64,000 nt of DNA from Phytophthora colocasiae (taxonomy: Eukaryota; Oomycota; Peronosporomycetes; Peronosporales; Peronosporaceae), in NCBI GenBank assembly GCA_018806915.1, contig JAGKQI010000088.1, positions 930,001 to 994,000 of the forward strand. Reading direction: 5' to 3'. Made by a program: the position numbers and the translations under genes. The notes beneath the pieces were generated by a model. The model did not search any database and had not been told where the DNA came from. It worked only from the letters and a program-made list of their open reading frames with translations. Positions 10,340 to 18,019 of the stretch are shown here, piece after piece (position 1 is the stretch's first letter; each line of letters opens with the position of its first letter).

Positions 10340-10984
10340 GCCTCCCTGCCAATTTAAATGTACGTGATAATCTGAAACTATAAAATATTAAAGTTCCTTC
10401 ACGCACTTTGTGTTCAGTCTAAAAGAAGCACCTGACGGAAGCCTGCGCTGCTGGTCCTACGTTGGCGCTTCCAGTTTTGCTGAGGAGTGAACGGGATCAC
10501 GCGGGCACGCCGGATGGCACGTTTCTGGCAGACAGGGGTGGCAAAGGACGTTGTGCTAGCCAGCACAGCGTCCAAAAAGAAAATAGGAATCGTTCTGCGG
10601 AAAATTCGCGCAGGCAAGGTTGCGAGAGCTGCACGTCGTGCTGAAGTCGCTGCCGTGAACGCAGATGGAGAAGCTACTGAGAGCGTCACAGAGGGGAAGT
10701 CTGCGGAGGTTCATGTGCAGAGGTTGGTTCTCCCTCCCTCAGCGCCACTAGCTCCGTGTGATGTCACTAAAGCGGGGGAATGTAGTGACGGAACGAGTAC
10801 TATGGTCGATACAACTGGCCGAATTAGTACCGTAATTGACGGAACCAGTACCGTAGCTGACGGAAATTTTATCATCGTCGAGAGAAAAATGTAGTTCCCA
10901 GTTCTGGGGAGGGACCTTCCCAGCTAATTTGTCTTTGGTGCCTGCATGGATATAAATTCATATGCCAATTGTAATTCGGTACTT

Positions 10985-12410
10985 GACCAGGGAAAACCTC
11001 AACGAGGAGAAAACCTTTTACGAACAAATTAAAAACCCAGTGGGAAAAATAAAAGTACGTATTTAATTTGGCATGCTTCATGCATTAATGTTATACTCGT
11101 ACACTTAAACGGTAAGACAGTTGTGCCTCGGAGATGGAAACTTCAACAGCCTCCCGCATCAAAGAGCGCAACGTCCGGCGCATTGAGGTGCCGATAAATT
11201 CACTGCCGTGACGGGAATATTCGTCGTCGCTATAGTACAGACCTTCATGGATAGTTCATCATGATGTAGGCGATTCAATAGTACTATTACTACTACTGAG
11301 TAGTATTTTGTGGCGTTGGTTAGTCAGGAAAACCTTCGAAAAGGGAAAATCTGTTCACCAGGCCAGTAGCAGTGATCAACTTTATAATATTGTCTTCGCA
11401 GGAATGCACTCTGCGGATTCATTGTGGCTAATCAGGAAAACCATAATGGAGAAAACCTGTTCACCGATCAATTCCTCGCAGTCAATTATGCGGCTTTAGA
11501 TATTAGATGCAGTTGCTTCATTGCATGGTTGGCTATTCAGGAAAAACCATATTATGAAGGAAAAAATCCTGTTCACCAATTTGTGAATCGTCTCAAAATT
11601 GAAGTCTCCGTAAGAGCACTGTTCTTCGTCATGAGCGTTAAAGAGGTTAAAGCTTCTCTATTTGTGAGGACATTCTTCTTCTCACCGACACAGCATCAGA
11701 CATCTCGTGTATAGGGAACTGTGTTGCCTGTAACTTAAAGTCACTTCGTATCTCTATTGATGTACTTCATGTAGTTAGCTTTAATGGGATTTCTTCCATA
11801 TTGCCGCGGATCAGCGGGCTTAACAGCAATTACTGAGGCAGATAAATATCATTGCTACTAGTAATGCTGAAGCTTTAGATGTAGTACTAGAAGATGCACA
11901 TGTTCATTGCCATTAACGGCAGATAAGTGCTTGGCATGTATGCTCATGGGATAAACTAGGTGAAAAGTAAGAAAGAAGCGATAAAGTCGTGCTATCTATC
12001 TTAATGCTGGGATATTCATCATAGAACACAGAGGCGATGTATTCGTGCATGTTGTTCATGGGTAGGAGACATAAGAGGTTCATTTCGAAGACAGAGGCAT
12101 AGCGTTTGCTTGTCAATTTGGCCAATATGCGTTTAATTGTCGTGCATTTCAATGACAATGTGTAAACCGTACATGTCAAACTGAGATTGTTGTGCATTAG
12201 CGAAACTCGTGCTTGCATTATTATTTTATGGCGTTTGTATTTTACGTGCCATGTATTTCCATAAGCGATCATATTCGTGCTTGTAAGAGTGCTAAACAGA
12301 GGCGTAGTTCGTGCATGTTGCTTGTAAAGACAGATGCGTAAATCGTGCATGTCAATAGGCCAGTACATAACGAACTTTGTTCAAGGAAAACTCGCTTAGG
12401 AGAAAAACCT
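10985..12410. repeat. Degenerate dispersed repeats inside the gag-only element
   Basis: Two motif families recur in this non-coding interior. The first pairs CAGGAAAACC with GGAGAAAACCTGTTCACC about 10-20 bases later, in copies near 10987, 11325, 11431, 11536 and 12375. The second centres on CGTGCATGT preceded by CAGAGGCG, in several copies between about 12020 and 12360. Copies are diverged and separated by unrelated sequence. Whether they are functional RNA signals (packaging, dimerisation) or just old duplications cannot be decided by eye. Confidence 0.55.
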
Positions 12411-12699
12411 GAGTTACGTTCTTCATGTTTGTTCATGGTTCCCAGTTTCTGGTAGTGTATTGTTGACTCAACTTGCATACCCTACGGGGCAGTCTTACAG
12501 TGTTGTACATGTACACATGCGAGCATCCAGGGCTTTGCTTCCTGAGATCAACTGCATGGTCTCGCAGGTGCCGACAATATGTCATGGCATTTAGTAGAGC
12601 TCCTAGCACAGGGTAGCATCCGGCTTTGTAAGGGAGTAGCTAGGGATTTCATCTAGCGTTGTCATTGTCACAGGACGGCATTCAGCCAGCGTAGCTTTG

Positions 12700-13683
12700 G
12701 CTAAGGCAACTTGTTCCGATTGTCCGCGCAGGCATTATGGCCTCTAGATGCGTTCAACGTGCAGTCCAGACCTCCATGCAACTTTGGGCTCGTTAGAGGT
12801 CTCAGGCGTGCCTTTGGCCAAGGTGTAGCGCTCTTGAGCTTGGAGATCGCGAACCTTGCCTTCAATGCTCTGTTTAAGGTCTTCATACGGGATGTACTTC
12901 CGCTGACCCTTCCAGATGTGGAGGTCATCCTTCCACGACTTAGGCATCGAGTGAAACAGGTAGATAGACTTCTGTCCCTCGGTCATCACCGACTCGGTGG
13001 CTTCTGATGCGGCTTTCATCGCATTCTCAAGATTTGAGAAAGAATTCGGTCAAGTCTGAGCCTTCCTCATACTTGATCTCCATCAAGTAGTGTTGGATGA
13101 AGTACGGGTCGCCATGAAAGGCCGCTCCCTCGTACTTCTGGCAGATGTAGTTGAATATCTCGTAGGAAGTCGTGAGATTCTTGACCAGACGCACGTGCAT
13201 GTAGTCCATCGTTTTCATCAAGAAAGCCTTGGTATTGGCTTCTTGGCGACGACGTTCACGCTGACTAAGAGGCTGAGGCTTCTCTTTCTTGGTGCGTTTG
13301 CGTGGTCGGCGAGCTTCACGTGAGTTGAACGGTCGGACGGCTGGAAGATCCTTGCGCTTGATGGACCCATCTGAGCTGGCTCCCGAGTCATCATCAGAGT
13401 CCGAGGGCAGCTTTAGCTCGTCATCGCTCTCCTCGTAGTCCACAGCGTCAGAGTCGACTTCAGCATCCTTGGTGGCCTTGGCAGGAGGGTCGTCGTCGTC
13501 GGACATGTCGTTAGTGCTGTCTTCACTCTCTTCGTCTGACACACCATCGTAGTCGAGCTGCTTCACGTAGCCGAGCAGGTGCTTGCCATCGAGTGCTGCG
13601 CACACGCGAGCCTTCCACACGTCGAAGTTCTCGGCACCGATGAGTCGTGGGAAGTCGTCGCTTGAGGCTTGTCTTGGGCTCAT
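12700..13683 (-). pseudogene. Broken Copia-type gag
   Basis: The first segment (13683 down to 13027) starts MSPRQASSDDFPRLIGAENF and contains the typical gag start pattern L-x-G-x-x-N-F-x-x-W, an acidic insert, a basic RKRTKKEK patch and the helical EIFNYICQKYEGAAF block. A 1-nt shift near 13022 interrupts the frame after EFFLKS. The following frame continues the gag helix bundle (MPKSWKDDLHIWKG) to 12744. A further shift precedes a remnant zinc knuckle (RGHNACAD). With two frame breaks, full-length Gag cannot be made unless frameshifting occurs. The start codon lies only a few bases from the 5' LTR and overlaps the presumed primer-binding site. Confidence 0.75.
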
Positions 13684-13689
13684 AACCTA
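13675..13689 (-). other. Primer-binding-site-like sequence
   Basis: Immediately inside the 5' LTR the minus strand reads TAGGTTATGAGCCCA, resembling Copia primer-binding sites that sit two bases after the LTR and pair with initiator methionine tRNA. It overlaps the gag start codon. The match to a tRNA was judged by pattern only. Confidence 0.45.
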
Positions 13690-13918
13690 TGGCGAGGTTA
13701 ACTAGTGAAGAAGAGAGAGGAGTTGTTGGGAGCCGTCAAAAGGCGAAGTGAGCTTTATTAGAGAGAGAGTTCCTTGGTTGGAGAAGGAGAAGAAGGCTTA
13801 ATGTATGGCTTCTTCTATAGTAATACTCTAATCTAATATAACAGCATTCACAGGTTTGTAAATGACTGGATATCAGCTCTGGGGTACACTGTACCATAGA
13901 AAAGTGGCAACCTCAACA
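13690..13918 (-). repeat. 5' LTR of the gag-only element
   Basis: Direct repeat of 10111-10339, read as identical over 229 bases. On the minus strand it is the upstream LTR, followed directly by the primer-binding-like site and gag. Confidence 0.9.
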
Positions 13919-13985
13919 TAACAACAAGTTAGAAAATGTCATTCCCCAAAATCTGTGGGACATTGTACCCATCGTGTTGGTTCGC

Positions 13986-14090
13986 GTCGGACATTCTGTC
14001 TGACATTTTCTGAAAAAGCGATTTTCGTTTTCCTATCTGAATGTGAGGCTCACAACGCAAAGTACGATTCTCCCCTCAAACGTCGGACAA
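13986..14090 (+). repeat. Left GTCGGACA motif cluster
   Basis: GTCGGACATTCTGTCTGACA lies at 13986-14005 and a further GTCGGACA at 14083-14090, just upstream of the recombinase ATG. The first copy is itself a near-duplicate pair of 8-mers. The inverse orientation appears downstream of the gene. Confidence 0.6.
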
Positions 14091-14103
14091 GTGTACAACT
14101 AGA

Positions 14104-16195
14104 ATGGAGGGCTATGATTGGGACAAGCTACGGAGAGAAGTCTGTGAAATTCGTGAGAACACCGTGAATCCACGTTCACGAACGACATATCTGAACTCCT
14201 ATAGTCGATTTATCGCGTGGGCTGCACTAAGCAAGAAGCCCTACGTCTCTGCTGCGTTCATCGAGAAGATCGGTGGTGTGCAGGACAAAACAGAACAGCA
14301 AGTTCGCGCTCGTGTGAAGGAGAAGATCGCTCATGATCGCACTACACCACCATTGGATTTTGCGAACCTCCAGGCACAAGATTTCGTCATGTGGCTGGTG
14401 ACATTGAAACGTAGAGACGGCGGTCCGCTCAGCTACTCAGCGTTCAACACACATAGGGCAGCATTGTTCAACCTCTACCGTGATTTTGAATTTACCATGA
14501 CTAAAACGCTGGAGTCGGAGCTGACTAACCACTTCAAAGGTCTAAAAAACAAGCTGGCTAAAGACGTGGGAAACGGCATTGGTGACGTCAAGACAGGCAA
14601 AGACCCGCTGATGTTTGATTTATACACGTTTCTCTGTGAAAAGATACTTGCTCACCCGGCAAAAGAGATGACTTTCTCGCATACGTACATGGTGATCGCG
14701 TGGAATTTAATGTGCCGGTCGTCTAATGCATTTGGTATCCGGCACTCTCATATGGAATGGCGCGGTGACGCTTTGCAGATTTACTTTGCCCATATGAAAA
14801 ACGATCAAGGTGGTGATCGCCCTCGTGATCCGCGTCACGTATATGCTAACCCTCTGCGACCAGAAATTTGCCCTATTTTAGCGTTGGGGATCTTTTGGTC
14901 ATGCACAGATTTTGATGGGACAGACTTACTATTTCCTGGTAACTACCAGTACGAGCGCTTTCGCAAGTCACTGCAGCGGATTCTGTCACAGGAGGATGTC
15001 GTTGCTGAGCTAAGCCGCCAAGGACTTAAAGCTACAGAGTTAGGCACTCATTCCATGCGAAAAGGTGCAGCTACATTCTGCTCGTCCGGTTCGACGGCGT
15101 GTCCATCATCGACAGCGGTTCATTTGCGAGCAGGGTGGTCACTGGGAGGTGTGCAGAACACATATCTTCGTTACGAGGCAGCCGGGGATATGCACGTTGG
15201 ACGCACGGTTGCTGGTCTGCCTACAGAGAGCGCTCAATTCTCTATATTAGCTCCACACTTTGAGTATCACGAGAAATGTGTGAAAACAGGAGTTCAGTTG
15301 ATGTTTCCTGGTATACCAGAAAGACTGGAATTCGTCGCAGAGTACTGCTTAGCTTCGCTCGTCTATCACTACTCTTATCTGAAGAAGACACTGCCACCTG
15401 AACACCAATTATTTGAGTGTCCACTTTTCCAAGACCCAGAACTTCAACTTCAACTGTTTGAACGAGTTAAAACTGGAGATGGAAGTGGTAATTCTCGGAA
15501 TTCGTCCAACTGGAATACCCCGCATGTGTCAGTATTGTGTGAGATGAAGTGGCTAAAGCAGAGCTTGGTAGAGGCGTTATCCAAAATTGAATCAACCAGG
15601 GTCGAAACTGTAAAGGATATTGTAGGCGAACTGGAAGCTCGAGCAATTGGCGCTGGTACTGTTACGTATGATGGCCTCAATGATGCTATCAGATCCTGTC
15701 TGCAAGAAACGGGAGTAAATGATCTTGTACAGCGACTAACAAGTCCAGTACAGCAAACACCAGATGTGACTACTGATATTCAAGACAACGAACGCATGCT
15801 GACTCATTTCTGGGGCGGACAATTCCGGCGCGTTCCTGCCGATTTTCAGGTACCGGACTGCTCCACACCAGGTGTGGATACTGTGGAGATGTGGCAATAA
15901 AGTCAAGCAATGGCCTCCGTTTCGTCTGCTTGACGGTCGCGATATGCCCGACAGAAAGCAGCAAAGGCGATTGAGTGACCTTCGGTTTGTGATGAAGAAA
16001 CTGGAGCGCGATGCAGCATCAAAGAATCTGCTCCAACGCAGTCAAAGTATCGAAGATGTCACTAATGTTTACCTAGCGTGCGCAGATAGTGTTGCTGTTG
16101 AGTCCAGGACAGAGCGATCCCGTAAAAGACGTAGAGGGCAGCTCAGCTGGTCTACCATTGCGAAGCTCCTTCGACAACCGAAGAAGAAGAAGTGA
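14104..16195 (+). pseudogene. Crypton tyrosine recombinase with C-terminal frameshift
   Basis: The 598-residue first frame (14104-15900) has a tyrosine-recombinase core. The candidate catalytic residues are R205 (MCRSSNAF), K232 (HMKND), H316 and R319 (HSMRKGA), W345 (RAGWS) and Y354 or Y357 (NTYLRYEAAGD). A helical, SAM-like N-terminal part with HRAALFNLYRDF precedes it. The usual Crypton C-terminal DNA-binding region is displaced: the first frame stops after DTVEMWQ, whereas the overlapping frame from about 15869 reads WILWRCGNKVKQW then PPFRLLDGRDM and a basic end (KKKK) to 16195, as in GCR1_C-like Crypton tails. A single-base slip near 15868 would join them. The catalytic core is intact, so the enzyme may be recently inactivated or use frameshifting. 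Upstream neighbour: LTR element; downstream: kinase pseudogene. Confidence 0.8.
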
Positions 16196-16265
16196 AGCTT
16201 GGCCAGATACACCTTGTAAACAATCACACACTCACATAAACTATGATATGTCATAGAGAATCCAG

Positions 16266-16287
16266 CTGTCCGACGAATGTCCGACGG
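16266..16287 (-). repeat. Right inverted GTCGGACA motif pair
   Basis: Reads CTGTCCGACGAATGTCCGAC on the plus strand, two inverted copies of GTCGGACA. Its reverse complement aligns with 13986-14006 with one gap and few mismatches. Confidence 0.6.
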
Positions 16288-16336
16288 ATTCCGTCAAAGA
16301 ATCATTCATTATTTCTCCTTCTCGACCGGGATTACC

Positions 16337-17662
16337 ATGCAATTCATTGCACTACTGGTATTAATTCTGCCTATGGTTTCTGCCACTACAATGAGCGCAA
16401 TCGTCATTTTCTCCGACAGCCAATGCAATGGAACACCTGTGCGTGTCTTCATGACTGAGAGCTCCAATTGCTCCACTTCTATCTGCTCTGAAGGCGAGTA
16501 CAACGGCGGGCTGCAATATCGCGCATCGGATTGTGTTAATACAGATCGTCACCAATACGTTGCTCAGGTATTCAACGGAGTTTCCTACGTTGACATTGGA
16601 CCACTACGCTCAAGATGGTTGTACAAACCTCATATTTTCCAGTACGTACCTCGCTGCAGGCACCTGCCAAAGCGGCACCACCAACGCGACTGTAATCACC
16701 AAGCTCTACTCCAACGGATCTGCATCGATTCAGGCATTCAATGGTCTATCGTGTGGTGCCATGGCCAGTAACTTCACCCTCACAGACAATATCATCACTG
16801 ATCACACGTGCGTCCAAGATCGCTACAAATTTTACTCAAGTACCAGCGACAAAGCAGCAGGAATCTCGAGTACTTCGTCTTCTGTTGGTGAGGAGAACTC
16901 CGGGTCTGCTGGAATTTCGTCAACGCCATCCGAATCTGGCATCAGTACTGGTGGAATTATCGCCATCGCAATTGGAAGTTTTGACTGTGTATAACCGCGT
17001 TCTTGTGCGTCCGACGTCATCGCAGAAGACACGACGATGAACTCACGACTCCATCGGGTTTCACCCCTTCCAAAGGTAACCACCAGGCTCTCAACTCATC
17101 TACAGCACAGGCCCACTCCGTAATGAAACCTGACAGCTCTGAAGATCGATCTAATGAGCTGACTGGGACTATCACTGGCATGTGGGACGACGAGGTTATC
17201 GTTGCAGCACGCCTACCACGTGAAAAAGTCTTCATCAGTGATCGTATCAGCAGAGGCGGGTATGGAGAAGTGTACCTAGGTCATTTCAATGATGAAACTA
17301 TTGCAGTGAAGATGTTGCTACCTGAAACTCGAAAAAGCATCAGTCACGTGAACGAATTCCTGTCGGAAGTGAAGATGATGGCTATGATAGAGCACCCTCG
17401 CATCACCAAATTCATCGGAGTGGCTTGGGATTCTCTGGCTGATCTCTGTGTTCTCTGAGTACATGGCTGGTGGGGACTTGCGAGCACTGCTGAACAAGTA
17501 TGACGAGTTATGCTGGGCAAACTCAGCGTCCAGTTCACCCAGTCGAACTTTCAATCGATAACAGACTTGGGATTAGCCTGTGTATCGATTAATCCAGACG
17601 CCCGACCAACTTCAGCTGAAGCGCTGGGTCGGCTTCACCATATCCTGAGTCAGGAATTGTAG
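16337..17662 (+). pseudogene. Degraded TKL-type receptor kinase
   Basis: The remains follow the order of oomycete TKL receptor kinases. A signal peptide (MQFIALLVLILPMVSA) begins at 16337 and a cysteine-bearing ectodomain follows. The frame slips near 16600 and continues at DHYAQDGCTN. A Ser/Gly-rich stalk leads to the start of a membrane helix (STGGIIAIAIG) that is truncated. The kinase N-lobe (from about 17225) shows the Gly loop ISRGGYGEVYLG, the AVKML lysine and the helix-C SEVKMM glutamate. A 1-nt slip at about 17450 precedes SEYMAGGDLRALLNKY. The sequence then jumps to ITDLGLACVSINPDARP and a normal kinase C-terminal end at 17662. The HRD loop, DFG and activation segment are missing. 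This is a multiply disrupted pseudogene with an internal deletion. Confidence 0.8.
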
Positions 17663-17744
17663 TTGGTGGACGGATGAATGTATAACATCCTATTTTTTTG
17701 TTAGAGAAGTTGATGTGATCCACATCACAAATACATGTCGGTTT

Positions 17745-18019
17745 TCATTTTTTTAAATGATCGCGAAACTTACGTCCCTCTAAAGCGCCGCAGTGAGGAC
17801 GGCGGTTCCAATGCAGATCCATCCATACGAACTGTTCAGGACCCACACCAGTAGACGCTAGGGAGGATCTTTGTGTTTAAAATCCGCCCAGTGGTCGCTA
17901 AAGCTTGTTCTCATGAAGTTAACTTAGATCTCCACAGAAGTCACTTCGCAATTCGCTTTGCAAGCCCCAAAGGAGAAGTCGAATACCACCAATAAGTCTC
18001 TGATCCTCTTCAGTTCACT
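17745..18019 (+). repeat. Duplicated upstream arm (inverted copy at 9679-9945)
   Basis: This region upstream of the gene at 18020 shares ordered blocks with the inverted region before the gene at 9678: GATCGCGAAAC, CATGAAGTTAACTTA and the CACTTCGCAATTCGC core promoter with the CAAGCCCCAAAGGAGAAG tail. Conservation outside the coding region argues for retained regulatory function or a recent duplication. Confidence 0.6.
17939..17957 (+). promoter_or_regulatory. Oomycete Inr/FPR-type core promoter
   Basis: Reads AGTCACTTCGCAATTCGC, matching the initiator-plus-flanking pattern of oomycete promoters. It is about 65-80 bases before the ATG at 18020 and is nearly identical to the element at 9747-9765 upstream of the sister gene. 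Confidence 0.6.

Larger units (their letters stand above)
10111..13918 (-). mobile_element. Non-autonomous Copia-type LTR element carrying only gag (TR-GAG-like)
   Basis: Two 229-bp LTRs, read by eye as identical, bound a 3350-base interior. In minus orientation the LTR begins TGTTGAGG and ends CTCGCCA (TG...CA). A polypurine stretch (GGCAGGGAGG) abuts the 3' LTR at 10340 and a primer-binding-like GGTTATGAGCCC follows the 5' LTR. The interior encodes a broken Copia-type gag next to the 5' LTR, then about 2.3 kb with no protease, integrase, reverse transcriptase or RNase H that I can see. The flanks read ACAATA on the left and TAACAA on the right, so no clean 5-bp target duplication is visible. 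The identical LTRs imply a recent insertion, which needs machinery supplied in trans. The small ORFs at 10414-10894 and 11913-12368 show no recognised pol motif. Confidence 0.8.
13986..16287 (+). mobile_element. Crypton-type tyrosine-recombinase transposon (proposed limits)
   Basis: The element is recognised from its tyrosine recombinase. The proposed limits rest on GTCGGACA-containing sequences on both sides: forward copies at about 13986-14006 and 14083-14090, inverted copies at 16266-16287. Cryptons usually lack long terminal repeats, so these short sites may instead be recombinase-binding sites rather than the physical ends. The element abuts the LTR element on its left and the kinase pseudogene on its right. 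Confidence 0.55.

Noticed and set aside
10414..10894. Overlapping open frames on both strands near the 3' LTR (91 and 135 codons)
   Set aside because: Neither shows a recognised motif, and they overlap antisense inside a non-autonomous element. Basic composition alone does not support a gene.
11913..12368. Minus-strand open frame of 151 codons inside the LTR element
   Set aside because: It has no protease, integrase, reverse transcriptase or RNase H motif and overlaps the CGTGCATGT repeats, which explain its composition.
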